DNA of 64,000 nt from Cohaesibacter gelatinilyticus (GCF_900215605.1 NZ_OBEL01000002.1:1-64000), one strand, 5' to 3'. Shown: positions 17,407 to 26,780, counted from the stretch's first letter. A program made the numbers and translations. The notes: generated by a model not told the origin, from the sequence alone.

Positions 17407-18114
17407 ATGTCGAATGCACCCCTGATGCCGAAAGCAACAGCAGTTTGGCTGGTCGATAACACAGCCTTGTCTTTCGATCAGATCGCTGCTTTCTGCAAAC
17501 TGCATCCACTGGAAGTCAAAGCCATCGCTGATGGCGAAGCGGCCCAAGGCATCAAAGGCCTTGACCCAATCATGACTGGCCAGTTGACGCGTGAGGAGCT
17601 TGAAAAAGCACAGAATGACCCAACTTACCGGGTCAAACTGGCACCGCCAAAAGTAACTGTACCGGAGCCAAAGCGTCGTGGCCCACGCTATACACCTGTT
17701 TCCAAGCGTCAGGATCGCCCAAATGCCATTCTTTGGTTGGTACGGAACCATCCTGAACTGAAAGATGCTCAGATTGTACGTCTGGTTGGCACCACCAAGC
17801 CAACCATTGAGGCCATCCGCAATCGCACCCATTGGAACAGTGCGCAGCTGACACCAATGGATCCTGTAACTCTTGGTATTTGTAAGCAGATTGATCTGGA
17901 TCTGGAAGTCAAGAAGTCCGCGGCTGATGCCCCTGCCCGTCAGGAGCTGCCGGAAGATCCGACTCTTCTGTCTCCGGAAGAATCCATCAATCCTGCAGAT
18001 CCGTTTGGCAACTTCAAGCCAGCCGAAGCACCACAGGAAGAACCAAATCTTCCAGATGCCGCTTCTGTCTTTGCCAATTTTTCCCCTGCCCCTCAGGAAG
18101 AAAACGAAGAATAG
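17407..18114 (+). CDS. DUF1013 / TrcR-type cell-cycle regulator
   Basis: The 235-residue protein matches the alphaproteobacterial DUF1013 family, which has been given the name TrcR (transcriptional cell-cycle regulator). The conserved core runs from KATAVWLVDNTALSFDQIAAF through RRGPRYTPVSKRQDRPNAILWLVRNHPEL (both quoted in part below 20 where relevant) to a second helix-turn-helix-like stretch (AQIVRLVGTTKPTIEAIRNR). The two similar helical parts at about 12-35 and 108-145 look like DNA-binding HTH units. The acidic Pro/Glu-rich tail after 180 is probably disordered. It stands alone with a strong terminator. Confidence 0.88.
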   Translation: MSNAPLMPKATAVWLVDNTALSFDQIAAFCKLHPLEVKAIADGEAAQGIKGLDPIMTGQLTREELEKAQNDPTYRVKLAPPKVTVPEPKRRGPRYTPVSKRQDRPNAILWLVRNHPELKDAQIVRLVGTTKPTIEAIRNRTHWNSAQLTPMDPVTLGICKQIDLDLEVKKSAADAPARQELPEDPTLLSPEESINPADPFGNFKPAEAPQEEPNLPDAASVFANFSPAPQEENEE

Positions 18115-18137
18115 CTTCAAGCGATCAGGCACAAATC

Positions 18138-18166
18138 AAAAAGCCGGGCATCGCCCGGCTTTTTTG
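18138..18166 (+). terminator. Terminator after the TrcR-like gene
   Basis: AAAGCCGGGC/GCCCGGCTTT stem with a 3-nt loop and T tract; A-rich on the left arm, so also active on the minus strand. Confidence 0.93.
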
Positions 18167-18184
18167 TGTTCATCTCACAGCGTG

Positions 18185-18206
18185 AAAAAGGGGACACTGG
18201 CCCCTT
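18185..18206 (-). terminator. Terminator after prpE
   Basis: A short stem AAGGGG/CCCCTT with a 7-nt loop is followed on the minus strand by five T residues, 33 nt beyond the prpE stop. Confidence 0.6.
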
Positions 18207-18238
18207 CTTCAATTCAATAAAGTCCTGATCCTTCGATC

Positions 18239-20140
18239 TTACAGGCCATGCTCTTTCAGAGCTTCACCAATTTCATCCAGAATGGCTGGATCATCAATGG
18301 TTGCTGGCATTTTATACTCTTCGTTGTCTGCAATCTTGCGCATGGTGCCACGAAGAATCTTGCCGGAGCGGGTCTTTGGCAGGCGATCAACAGTCACGGC
18401 AATCTTGAAGGCTGCAACAGGACCGATCTTCTCTCGCACCAGCCTGACCAGTTCTTTCTCGATTTCAGCAGGTGTACGATCAACACCAGACTTCAGAACC
18501 ACGAAACCGGCAGGTAGCTGACCTTTGAGCTTGTCAGCAATACCAATCACGGCACATTCGGCAACATCCGGATGGGCAGAGAGCACCTCTTCCATGGCGC
18601 CGGTGGACAGACGATGACCCGCCACATTGATAATGTCATCGGTGCGAGACATGATGTAAAGATAGCCATTCTCATCCATATAGCCCGCATCACCGGTCTG
18701 GTAATAGCCAGGAAACTCTTCCAGATAGGAAGACCGGAACCGCTCATCATTCTGCCACAGGCCAGGCAGGTTGCCCGGAGCCATCGGCAACTTGATCACG
18801 ATATTGCCCATATCGCCTGCAGCCACCTGATGGCCATCAGATCCAACGATCTGAACGTCATAACCAGGCATAGCGACAGTCGGAGAACCGTGAATAACAG
18901 GCAACAGCTCAATGCCAACCGGATTGGCGGCAATCGCCCAACCGGTCTCTGTCTGCCACCAGTGATCAATCACCGGCACTTTCAGCATATCTTCTGCCCA
19001 CTGAACGGTATCAGGGTCAGCGCGCTCACCTGCCAGAAACAGAGTACGCAGCTTGGACAGATCATATTTGCCAATGAATTCGCCGTTCGGATCTTCTTTC
19101 TTGATCGCACGGAAAGCGGTCGGTGCAGTGAAGAGAGAGACAACATTGTGCTCATTGATCACACGCCAGAAGGTGCCTGCATCTGGCGTACCCACAGGCT
19201 TGCCTTCAAACAGGACAGTCGTCGCGCCATGCACCAGCGGCGCATAAACGATATAGGAATGGCCAACAACCCAGCCCACATCTGACGCAGCCCAGAACAC
19301 TTCACCCGGTTGGATGTCATAAAGGTTCTTCATGGACCAGCTAAGCGCAACCATATGACCACCATTGTCGCGCACAACGCCTTTTGGCTGACCGGTGGTG
19401 CCAGAAGTATACAGCACATAAAGCGGATCTGTTGCAGCAACAGGCACACAAGGCACTTCGCGGCCAGCGTCAATCGCAGCAGCAACGCCCGCGCTATAAT
19501 CAACGTCACGACCTTCAATCAGATCACAACTCAACTGCTCGCGCTGGAAGACAATACAAGATGTTGGCTTGTGCTCAGCCAACTCAATGGCCTCATCAAG
19601 AAGCGGCTTATAGGCAATCACGCGTCCCGGCTCGATGCCGCAAGAGGCAGAGATGATCGCCTTTGGCTTGGCATCATTGAGGCGTGTTGCAAGCTCATTC
19701 GCCGCAAAACCACCGAAGACCACGGAATGAATGGCACCGATACGCGCACAAGCCAGCATCGCGAAGGCCGCTTGTGGGATCATTGGCATATAGATGACAA
19801 CGCGATCGCCTTTTTCAACGCCCTGATCCTGCAGTACAGCCGCCAGCGCCTGCACTTGAGCTTTCACGTCCCGATAAGTGAACTTGGCATTGGAGCCAGT
19901 GATCGGACTATCATAAATGATGGCATCCTGATCACCACGCTCGCCATCAGCATGGCGATCAACCGCATTGTAGCAGGTGTTACATTCCGCACCGGCAAAC
20001 CAGCGACCATAAACATCCAGATCGGCATCAAAAACCTTGTCAGCAGGTTTGAACCAGTCGACCGCCTTGGCAGCCTCTCCCCAGAAGCCCTCGGGATCTT
20101 GTTTCCAGCTATTATAAACGTCTTTATATTGTGCGCTCAT
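18239..20140 (-). CDS. prpE: Propionyl-CoA synthetase
   Basis: This AMP-forming ligase makes propionyl-CoA (and often acetyl-CoA) from the free acid, ATP and CoA. The 633-residue length and N-terminus (YKDVYNSWKQDPEGFWGEAA) fit PrpE/Acs. The ATP-binding loop is YTSGTTGQPKGVV near residue 247. FLAGERADPDTVQWAEDML near 370 is typical of PrpE rather than Acs. The C-terminal catalytic lysine lies in TRSGKILRG near residue 590. It is divergent from a TauE-family exporter, and a DmdB-like ligase lies further on, which suggests a role in C3 metabolism such as products of DMSP breakdown. Confidence 0.9.
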   Translation of the reverse strand: MSAQYKDVYNSWKQDPEGFWGEAAKAVDWFKPADKVFDADLDVYGRWFAGAECNTCYNAVDRHADGERGDQDAIIYDSPITGSNAKFTYRDVKAQVQALAAVLQDQGVEKGDRVVIYMPMIPQAAFAMLACARIGAIHSVVFGGFAANELATRLNDAKPKAIISASCGIEPGRVIAYKPLLDEAIELAEHKPTSCIVFQREQLSCDLIEGRDVDYSAGVAAAIDAGREVPCVPVAATDPLYVLYTSGTTGQPKGVVRDNGGHMVALSWSMKNLYDIQPGEVFWAASDVGWVVGHSYIVYAPLVHGATTVLFEGKPVGTPDAGTFWRVINEHNVVSLFTAPTAFRAIKKEDPNGEFIGKYDLSKLRTLFLAGERADPDTVQWAEDMLKVPVIDHWWQTETGWAIAANPVGIELLPVIHGSPTVAMPGYDVQIVGSDGHQVAAGDMGNIVIKLPMAPGNLPGLWQNDERFRSSYLEEFPGYYQTGDAGYMDENGYLYIMSRTDDIINVAGHRLSTGAMEEVLSAHPDVAECAVIGIADKLKGQLPAGFVVLKSGVDRTPAEIEKELVRLVREKIGPVAAFKIAVTVDRLPKTRSGKILRGTMRKIADNEEYKMPATIDDPAILDEIGEALKEHGL

Positions 20141-20309
20141 GCGAGGCCTCCCAAAGAAATGCAGATTTGCTCCATAAATACCGCGCCACCAGCTCGTCGT
20201 CTATTGAGCAAAAAGAGCAACTTCTGCGACAATTTATTCGACTTTTAGCCGGGGGGCCGCTAAGCAGAAGCGCATCCCCACCATTGACCCGCCAAATTCG
20301 GGGCACTTC

Positions 20310-21077
20310 ATGCCATTGCCTGCCGACTTTTATTTCTTCGCAATTCCCGCCGTCATCCTGGTTGGCCTGTCCAAAGGTGGCTTTGCTGGTTCCATGGGCA
20401 TGTTAGGCGTGCCTATTATGGCGCTCAGCCTGTCTCCGGTGCAAGCAGCCGCTATCATGCTACCCATTCTGGTGGTCATGGACATGGTCGGACTTTGGGC
20501 CTATCGCGGTAAGGCGGACTGGTCGATCTTGCAGATCATGATCCCGGCTGCTTGCCTTGGCATTGGCCTTGGCTGGTTGATGGCCGATCTATTGAGCGCT
20601 GAACTGATTCGACTGGCCGTAGGCCTGACTGCACTGGCTTTCGTATTCGATTATGCATTGGGCAAACTCAAAAAGAATGGCTCTGAACAAGAACAGCCCG
20701 AAAAAGGCTCAATCTCGGCCATTTTCTGGGGTGCCGTCTCAGGCCTGACCAGCTTTATCGCCCATGTTGGCGGCCCACCTTACCAAATCCATACGCTCTC
20801 TTTGAGACTGGACAAAATCACTTTCGTCGCCACCTCAGTTTATTTTTTCACGATCGTCAACGCCATCAAGCTTGTCCCTTATTTCGCACTTGGACAATTC
20901 TCGACCCAGAATTTGCAAACATCCCTGACCTTGCTACCCCTTGCACCAATCGCGACATTGACTGGCATCTGGCTTGTGCGTCATATCAGCCAAACTTACT
21001 TCTATCGACTTGCCTATAGCGCCATGTTCGTCATCGCTCTGAAGTTGATCTGGGATAGCGTCACAGCATGGCTCTAG
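20310..21077 (+). CDS. TauE/SafE family sulfite/anion exporter
   Basis: The 255-residue protein is almost entirely hydrophobic, with seven to eight predicted TM helices and the internal two-fold similarity of the TauE/SafE family (GLSKGGFAGSMGMLGVPIM near 20 and VSGLTSFIAHVGGPPYQI near 140). Members export sulfite, sulfonates or related anions. It lies between two acyl-CoA ligase genes, one of them DmdB-like, so export of sulfite from organosulfur breakdown is a reasonable guess. It starts at ATG 20310, about 170 nt from the divergent prpE. Confidence 0.85.
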   Translation: MPLPADFYFFAIPAVILVGLSKGGFAGSMGMLGVPIMALSLSPVQAAAIMLPILVVMDMVGLWAYRGKADWSILQIMIPAACLGIGLGWLMADLLSAELIRLAVGLTALAFVFDYALGKLKKNGSEQEQPEKGSISAIFWGAVSGLTSFIAHVGGPPYQIHTLSLRLDKITFVATSVYFFTIVNAIKLVPYFALGQFSTQNLQTSLTLLPLAPIATLTGIWLVRHISQTYFYRLAYSAMFVIALKLIWDSVTAWL

Positions 21078-21210
21078 TCAGTTTCACCCTTTAGCCACTT
21101 GCGCGGGCGCTCTCTTTTCGCTTCAATTATCTTTCCTTCATCCTGGGATTCATCCAGGACCAAGATCAGAATGGGTTATTCCGTTCACCTAGCTGGAAAG
21201 TGCAATCGCG

Positions 21211-22836
21211 ATGACCAATCCCTTTGACAGCAATCTCGACAAGAATCCCGCCAATCATATCCCGTTGTCTCCGCTTACCTTTCTGGAAAGATCAGCAACG
21301 ATCCATCCAGAACACACCGCATGGGTACATGGCAAAAACCGCAAGACTTATGGGGAGTTTTACAATCGCTGTCGCCAGTTTGCCTCTGCCCTTTCCAAGC
21401 GGGGCCTTGGCAAGGGAGATGTGGTCTCGGTCATGCTGCCAAACATCCCCGCCATGCTGGAAGCCCATTATGGTGTACCCATGGTAGGGGCGGTGTTGCA
21501 CACCATCAACACTCGACTGGATCCCGCCATCATCGCCTTCCAGCTGGAACATGCGGAAAGCAAAATGGTAATCATCGACACCGAGTTTGCCGATGTCATG
21601 AAAGAAGCCCTGATTCTGGCAGATATCGATCCGGTCATCGTCCAATATGAAGATCCTGAATTCCCGCAGACCGGTCCGTATATTGGTGAGCTGGAATATG
21701 AAAATCTGCTAAGCGAAGGGGATCCAGATTTCGACTGGCCGGGCATTGATGATGAATGGGACGCCATAGCGCTGAACTACACTTCCGGCACCACAGGTGA
21801 CCCCAAAGGCGTGGTCTATCACCATCGCGGTGCCTATCTGATGGGCTATGCCAATATCATCTCGGCCAATCTGGCCAAACACCCCGTCTATCTCTGGACA
21901 TTGCCGATGTTTCACTGCAACGGCTGGTGTTTCCCCTGGTCGCTCTCTGTTGTTGCCGGCACTCATATTTGTCTACGAGCAGTCCGCGCCAAAGCCATTT
22001 TTGATATCATGGCCGATGAAGGCGTCACTCATCTCTGCGGCGCACCCATTGTCATGTCAACATTGCTCAATGCCTCTTCAGATGAAAAACGAGAGCTAAC
22101 TGACACGGTAGAATTCATCACAGCCGCTGCACCACCCCCGGAATCGATTCTGGCTGGCATGGCGGATGCCGGTTTCAACGTCACTCACGTCTACGGCCTG
22201 ACCGAAACCTATGGGCCTTCCGTTGTCAATGAATGGAAACAGGAATGGTCTGAACTGGATGGCGCCAATCAGGCAGCTCGCAAAGCCCGTCAGGGCGTGC
22301 GCTATCCTGCGCTCGAAGATCTGACCGTGCTGGACCCTGAAACCATGGAACCAGTACCGGCCGATGGCGAAACCATTGGCGAAGTGATGTTCCGCGGCAA
22401 CATTGTCATGAAGGGTTATTTCAAGAATGCAGGAGCCACCAATCAGTCTTTCTATGATGGCTGGTTCCATTCCGGCGATCTGGGTGTCATGCATCCAGAT
22501 GGATATGTTCAGCTGAAGGATCGTTCCAAGGATATCATCATTTCCGGCGGCGAGAATATTTCCTCGATTGAGGTCGAAGAAGCCCTATATAAGCATCCAG
22601 AGGTTACCGCAGCTGCAGTCGTTGCCAAACCCGATGACAAATGGGGCGAAACTCCGTGTGCCTTTGTCGAGGTTGCAGGTGATACCTCACTCAGTGAGCA
22701 GGATCTGATCACTTGGTGTCGAGATCATCTGGCACACTATAAAACACCGAAACAGATTGTCTTTGAGGAGCTTCCCAAGACCTCAACCGGCAAGATCCAG
22801 AAATTCGTTCTACGTGAGCGTGCCAAAACACTTTGA
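21211..22836 (+). CDS. Acyl-CoA ligase, DmdB-like (3-methylmercaptopropionyl-CoA ligase)
   Basis: The 541-residue AMP-forming CoA ligase has an ATP loop NYTSGTTGDPKGVVYHHRG near residue 190, HVYGLTETYGPSV near 328, the YVQLKDRSKDIIISGGENI hinge near 432 and the C-terminal lysine of KTSTGKIQK near 527. Its length and overall pattern match the marine DmdB group, which activates 3-methylmercaptopropionate in DMSP demethylation. Related enzymes also use short and medium fatty acids, so specificity is not proven. dmdA, dmdC and dmdD are not in the window. Two hairpin terminators follow. Confidence 0.85.
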   Translation: MTNPFDSNLDKNPANHIPLSPLTFLERSATIHPEHTAWVHGKNRKTYGEFYNRCRQFASALSKRGLGKGDVVSVMLPNIPAMLEAHYGVPMVGAVLHTINTRLDPAIIAFQLEHAESKMVIIDTEFADVMKEALILADIDPVIVQYEDPEFPQTGPYIGELEYENLLSEGDPDFDWPGIDDEWDAIALNYTSGTTGDPKGVVYHHRGAYLMGYANIISANLAKHPVYLWTLPMFHCNGWCFPWSLSVVAGTHICLRAVRAKAIFDIMADEGVTHLCGAPIVMSTLLNASSDEKRELTDTVEFITAAAPPPESILAGMADAGFNVTHVYGLTETYGPSVVNEWKQEWSELDGANQAARKARQGVRYPALEDLTVLDPETMEPVPADGETIGEVMFRGNIVMKGYFKNAGATNQSFYDGWFHSGDLGVMHPDGYVQLKDRSKDIIISGGENISSIEVEEALYKHPEVTAAAVVAKPDDKWGETPCAFVEVAGDTSLSEQDLITWCRDHLAHYKTPKQIVFEELPKTSTGKIQKFVLRERAKTL

Positions 22837-22856
22837 GCTTGGATTTGTAGACAGTA

Positions 22857-22881
22857 AAAGCCCGCATCAAACGCGGGCTTT
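22857..22881 (+). terminator. First hairpin after the DmdB-like gene
   Basis: AAAGCCCGC/GCGGGCTTT stem with a 7-nt loop, followed by a short T run. Confidence 0.8.
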
Positions 22882-22897
22882 CCCAAACCTGATCAAC

Positions 22898-22930
22898 AAA
22901 AAAGCCACGGTCAATAACCGTGGCTTTTTT
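22898..22930. terminator. Bidirectional terminator
   Basis: A 13-bp stem AAAAAAGCCACGG/CCGTGGCTTTTTT with a 7-nt loop. It ends the DmdB-like transcript and, on the other strand, the DUF465 gene at 22950. Confidence 0.95.
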
Positions 22931-22949
22931 AAGCTGGAATATGAAAGAC

Positions 22950-23120
22950 TTACTCACCTGCTTTCAGTTTTTCTATCTCATCTTTCAGCAGGAGCTTTCG
23001 CCTTTTCATATCCGCAATTTCGAGATCATCGACGGATGGGTGATTTGCCGCATCTTCAATCTCTTTGCCCAGAACCTCATGACGACGTTCCAGTTCCAGG
23101 ATATGCGCTTCCAGAGCCAT
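22950..23120 (-). CDS. Small YdcH/DUF465 protein
   Basis: A 56-residue charged helical protein runs from ATG 23120 (MALEAHILELERRHEVLG) to a TAA at 22950. It has the DUF465 pattern: an N-terminal helix, a short turn with an HPSVDDLEIADMKRRKLLLKD-type second helix, and a coiled-coil end (DEIEKL). GGAGTAA lies before the start. The family function is unknown. It is divergent from a second DUF465 gene upstream of purEK. Confidence 0.85.
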   Translation of the reverse strand: MALEAHILELERRHEVLGKEIEDAANHPSVDDLEIADMKRRKLLLKDEIEKLKAGE

Positions 23121-23330
23121 TTACTCCTCCATACTATCAGTTGAGATAGGTAAAGTGTGACATATCCATGACTATCTGTCGAGATCAATCACCCTCCGCA
23201 CACAGCAAGCTGAACCATTATGACAGGGCCAAAATTTAATAAGTGGAAAACCCAACTGTCAATTGCATGCTTGCAAGATTATCAAAGCCATTGTATTGAT
23301 TTTCATAGACTTAATGAGATCGGCGGCATC

Positions 23331-23537
23331 ATGAACGTAGAAAATGAAGAGGAAATTCGCCACCAAATGGCAAAGCTCAAAATTGAGCATGGCGATTTGG
23401 ATCTGGCTATTCAGGCTCTTGAAGAAAAAAGTGCCGGCAATCTCTTGCCTATACAGCGACTGAAGAAGAAAAAACTGGCCATCAAAGATCAAATACAGCG
23501 ACTGGAAAACCAACTCTTTCCAGATATCATTGCTTGA
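23331..23537 (+). CDS. Second YdcH/DUF465-like small protein
   Basis: The chosen start ATG 23331 (MNVENEEEIRHQMAKLK) gives 68 residues; the frame is open upstream to 23220, but that stretch has no helical or family pattern. The protein is a two-helix coiled coil with the DUF465 signature at its end (PIQRLKKKKLAIKDQIQRLE). It is related to, but clearly different from, the divergent gene at 22950. It lies 146 nt upstream of purE, an arrangement that I recall from other Hyphomicrobiales. Confidence 0.78.
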   Translation: MNVENEEEIRHQMAKLKIEHGDLDLAIQALEEKSAGNLLPIQRLKKKKLAIKDQIQRLENQLFPDIIA

Positions 23538-23683
23538 AGATGAACTCTGTCCTTATGCTCGCATAGAGGCAGCAATAGTGCGGACACCAATCACATTTCT
23601 CGCCTTGCTCGAACGCCAAATTTTTCTATAATCGCGCCTTCTTGAAATGAGCGCCACATATAGGCATTTGCAGGATCTTTTTC

Positions 23684-24181
23684 ATGACCGACCAAGCCAC
23701 ACCCGTCGCCATTATTATGGGCAGCCAATCCGATTGGCCTACCATGCGCAACGCTGCCGAAGTCCTAGATGCCCTGAATGTGGGCTATGAAGCCAAAATC
23801 ATTTCTGCACACCGCACACCAGACCGCATGGCCGACTTTGCCAAGTCTGCCAAGAAGGATGGTTTCAAGGTGATCATCGCAGGTGCGGGTGGCGCCGCCC
23901 ATTTGCCTGGCATGACAGCCTCCATGACCCCGCTCCCTGTTCTCGGTGTTCCAGTGCAGTCCAAGGCGCTCAGCGGTCAGGACTCGCTTCTCTCCATTGT
24001 TCAAATGCCAGCGGGTATTCCGGTTGGAACCTTGGCAATTGGTCGCGCAGGCGCAGTCAATGCAGGCCTTATGGCAGCAGCCATACTCGCCACCACCGAT
24101 GATGAACTGGCAATACGATTGGATACCTGGCGTCAAAAACAATCCGATTCCATCGCGCTCGCTCCCGTCGACGAAGAATAA
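23684..24181 (+). CDS. purE: N5-carboxyaminoimidazole ribonucleotide mutase
   Basis: PurE moves the carboxyl group of N5-CAIR to give CAIR in purine synthesis. The 165-residue length is normal. The active-site segments are [10 protein letters not shown] near 12, SAHRTPDRM near 41 (catalytic His) and [12 protein letters not shown] near 66. ATG 23684 follows a weak ribosome site. The stop is 9 nt before purK, so the two are translated from one message. Confidence 0.96.
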   Translation: MTDQATPVAIIMGSQSDWPTMRNAAEVLDALNVGYEAKIISAHRTPDRMADFAKSAKKDGFKVIIAGAGGAAHLPGMTASMTPLPVLGVPVQSKALSGQDSLLSIVQMPAGIPVGTLAIGRAGAVNAGLMAAAILATTDDELAIRLDTWRQKQSDSIALAPVDEE

Positions 24182-24190
24182 GGCTCGAAA

Positions 24191-25273
24191 ATGCTCAATC
24201 CTGGAGATACCATCGGCATTCTTGGCGGAGGTCAGCTTGGCCGTATGATGGCGCTTGCGGCTGCCAAACTGGGTCTGAAAGCCCATATCTATTGTCCCGA
24301 TGAGAACAGCCCCGCCTTTGATGTCACCCCCTACAAGACAGTGGCAGATTATGAAGACGAGGCAGCCCTTGAAGCCTTTGCACAAGAAGTCAGCGTGGTA
24401 ACCTACGAGTTTGAGAATATTCCGGCACTGGCCGTCGATTTTCTGAAAGCACGCCTTTCGGTTCTGCCCAATGACAATGTATTGAAAGTCTCGCAAGATA
24501 GACTGACCGAGAAGAATTTCTTCAACACCATCGACATAAAGACTGCGGGCTTTGCTCCCATCGACAATCAGGACGATCTCCATCAGGCAGTGGAGAGCCT
24601 CGGTCTGCCAGCCCTTTTGAAAACCCGCCGCTTTGGTTATGATGGCAAAGGCCAGAAATTTCTCAAAACTCCGGAAGATCTAGCCGGAGCCTTTGAAGAG
24701 ATTGGCGCTCAGCCAGCTATTCTGGAAGCCTTTGTGCCTTTCGAGCGTGAAATATCGGTAATCGCTGCACGAAATGAACAAGGTCAGACGGTCTCCTATG
24801 ACATAGCAGAAAATGTTCACAAGGATCAGATCCTCAACACCACGACGGTTCCAGCCAATATTGACGCCAATATCGCAGCCCAAGCCCGCAAGATCGGTGA
24901 ATCAGTTGCCGCAGAGCTCGATTATGTGGGGGTTCTGGCTGTTGAGCTGTTCCTGCTGCCCGAGAGCTTCGAGAATCGCCTGGTTGCCAACGAGATGGCA
25001 CCACGCGTACACAATTCAGGCCATTGGACCGAAGCCGCTTGTCTTGTTTCCCAATTCGAACAGCATATCCGTGCGGTTGCTGGATGGCCTTTGGGCAGCT
25101 CAGAGCGGCATAGTGACGTTGTCATGACAAATCTGATCGGCGATGATATCGAGCAGAGATCACAATTGCTGGAAAACAGCCAGATTTCCTATCATTCCTA
25201 TGGCAAGGCAGAAACACGCCAAGGCCGCAAAATGGGGCATTTCAATAAAATATCACAAAGAAGCCACGACTAA
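24191..25273 (+). CDS. purK: N5-carboxyaminoimidazole ribonucleotide synthase
   Basis: PurK makes N5-CAIR from AIR, ATP and bicarbonate. The 360-residue protein has the N-terminal domain opening GDTIGILGGGQLGRMM, a central ATP-grasp domain (LLKTRRFGYDGKGQ near 137, EAFVPFEREIS near 180) and the VANEMAPRVHNSGHWT active-site stretch near 266. It follows purE by 9 nt and makes the same-pathway substrate. Length and motifs are complete. Confidence 0.96.
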   Translation: MLNPGDTIGILGGGQLGRMMALAAAKLGLKAHIYCPDENSPAFDVTPYKTVADYEDEAALEAFAQEVSVVTYEFENIPALAVDFLKARLSVLPNDNVLKVSQDRLTEKNFFNTIDIKTAGFAPIDNQDDLHQAVESLGLPALLKTRRFGYDGKGQKFLKTPEDLAGAFEEIGAQPAILEAFVPFEREISVIAARNEQGQTVSYDIAENVHKDQILNTTTVPANIDANIAAQARKIGESVAAELDYVGVLAVELFLLPESFENRLVANEMAPRVHNSGHWTEAACLVSQFEQHIRAVAGWPLGSSERHSDVVMTNLIGDDIEQRSQLLENSQISYHSYGKAETRQGRKMGHFNKISQRSHD

Positions 25274-25427
25274 AGCCGCTTTTTTTGGCAAAAAGCCTCA
25301 AAAGCACTCTTGCTCCGGTAGACAAGCCGCACTTGGTCTGGTAGAACGCCCCAAAAGCTCGGGCACTGTCTAGGCAGTGACCGATTTTTTGTATTCATCC
25401 TAACATAACCAACTCGGGAATTGACGC

Positions 25428-25655
25428 GTGCAGGTACTCGTCCGCGATAACAATGTAGACCAAGCCCTGAAGGCACTGAAAAAGAAACTTCAGCGTGAAG
25501 GTGTATTCCGCGAAATGAAAATGCGGAACTTCTATGAAAAGCCATCTGAAAAGAAGGCTCGTGAAAAAGCTGAAGCCGTTCGTCGTGCTCGCAAACTGGC
25601 TCGCAAGCGGGCTCAGCGCGAAGGTCTTCTGCCATCCAAAGGCCGTGGTCGCTAA
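25428..25655 (+). CDS. rpsU: 30S ribosomal protein S21
   Basis: The 75-residue, strongly basic protein begins with [19 protein letters not shown] after the initiator and ends in an Arg/Lys-rich tail, as alphaproteobacterial S21 does. S21 helps initiation on the small subunit. The start is GTG 25428, fixed by the conserved N-terminus, with GGGA 8 nt upstream. The GTG start may keep its translation modest. Two hairpins follow. Confidence 0.95.
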   Translation: MQVLVRDNNVDQALKALKKKLQREGVFREMKMRNFYEKPSEKKAREKAEAVRRARKLARKRAQREGLLPSKGRGR

Positions 25656-25669
25656 TATTCCCAAGGTTT

Positions 25670-25703
25670 AAGGTCTTCTCAAAGCGGTGCTTTGAAAGAC
25701 CTT
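25670..25703. other. Large stem-loop after rpsU
   Basis: AAGGTCTT...TCAAAG pairs with CTTTGA...AAGACCTT (14 bp with one bulge) around CGGTG. No T tract follows; it may stabilise the rpsU RNA end. Confidence 0.6.
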
Positions 25704-25718
25704 GTTCCAAGGGAAAAC

Positions 25719-25745
25719 AAGACAGTCTGTCAAGCCTGTCTTTTT
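25719..25745 (+). terminator. Terminator after rpsU
   Basis: AAGACAG/CTGTCTT stem with a 10-nt loop and T tract. Confidence 0.75.
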
Positions 25746-25855
25746 GCCTCATTTTGGCCAGACTGTCATGAAACAGACTTCATCATCCAGTCAGCCTTGC
25801 AGGTAGCATGTCTTCCTGCGAGCAGAGGCAAATTAAAAACCAGGTTCGGTCCGCC

Positions 25856-26695
25856 ATGCATTTCAAGCCAAAATCCAAGCAGCTCTTTTCAATTGCCTGC
25901 CTTTGCCTTGGCTTGGCCGCATGCCAAACAGCAGGATTAGGCAGCAGTGATTTCGAACGAAATGCTGGCTCTTCCGATAATATAGCATCCCTGAATCAGA
26001 TCATTGCGCAGCAGCCCAATGATGCCAATGCCTATAACATCCGAGGCACTGCTTTTGGACGTTCCGGCAATTTCAGTGAGGCGATTCGGGACTATAGTCA
26101 GGCAATCGCCCTGAACCCGAACTTCCATCAGGCCTATGCCAATAGAGCCCTGATTCATAAAAAGACCGGCAACTTTGCCGCTGCTGTGGCCGATTACAAC
26201 AGGGCCATTTCTCTCAAACCATCCTATGATGTCGCTCTGATTGGGCGCGGTGATATTTTCCGCATCCAGAAAGACTATGCACAGGCTATAGGCGATTATA
26301 ATCAGGCCATTGCGGCTCGTACCCGTGATCCACGCGCTTATTATCATCGCGGTTTGATTTATCAGCAGCAGCGCAATCACAATCAGGCCATCGAAGACTT
26401 TACTTTCGCTCTCAGCCTGGATGCCTCCAATCCGAATGCCTTCAATTCGCGCGGTGTCAGCTATCTGGCTCAGAATGACATGCGCGGTGCTCTGGGCGAT
26501 TTCTCCAATGCCGTAAAAATGGACCGGAAGAATTATCGTGCCTGGACAAACCAAGGCATTGCTCTGGAGCGATTGGGCAATTATCAGAAGGCCTATGATT
26601 CTTATGCGCAGGCCAAATTCATCAGCCCAAGCTACAGCCCGGCTGTCAACGGCATGAATCGCACACGCAAGCTGAAAAGCCAGAAGAGCATTTGA
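25856..26695 (+). CDS. TPR-repeat lipoprotein
   Basis: From ATG 25856 (MHFKPKSKQLF) the 279-residue protein has a lipoprotein signal with the lipobox LGLAAC at about residues 18-23, so it is probably lipid-anchored and periplasmic. It then carries about six TPR units of 34 residues (for example AYNIRGTAFGRSGNFSEAIRDY, in the first unit near 60). The repeats follow the pattern found in NlpI-like lipoproteins, which act as adaptors for envelope enzymes. The frame is open 16 codons upstream but without a plausible signal. It follows the rpsU terminator. Confidence 0.85.
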   Translation: MHFKPKSKQLFSIACLCLGLAACQTAGLGSSDFERNAGSSDNIASLNQIIAQQPNDANAYNIRGTAFGRSGNFSEAIRDYSQAIALNPNFHQAYANRALIHKKTGNFAAAVADYNRAISLKPSYDVALIGRGDIFRIQKDYAQAIGDYNQAIAARTRDPRAYYHRGLIYQQQRNHNQAIEDFTFALSLDASNPNAFNSRGVSYLAQNDMRGALGDFSNAVKMDRKNYRAWTNQGIALERLGNYQKAYDSYAQAKFISPSYSPAVNGMNRTRKLKSQKSI

Positions 26696-26751
26696 TCTGC
26701 CAATTGCTCCCCCTGCTTGCCTCTGACGCAACAAATCCCTTTATTCGACAT

Positions 26752-26780
26752 AAAAAAAGCGCCCTTCACGAGAAGGACGC
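26752..26780 (-). terminator. Terminator after cox subunit IV gene
   Basis: GCGCCCTTC/GAAGGACGC stem (one mismatch) with loop ACGA and, on the minus strand, seven T residues. Confidence 0.82.
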
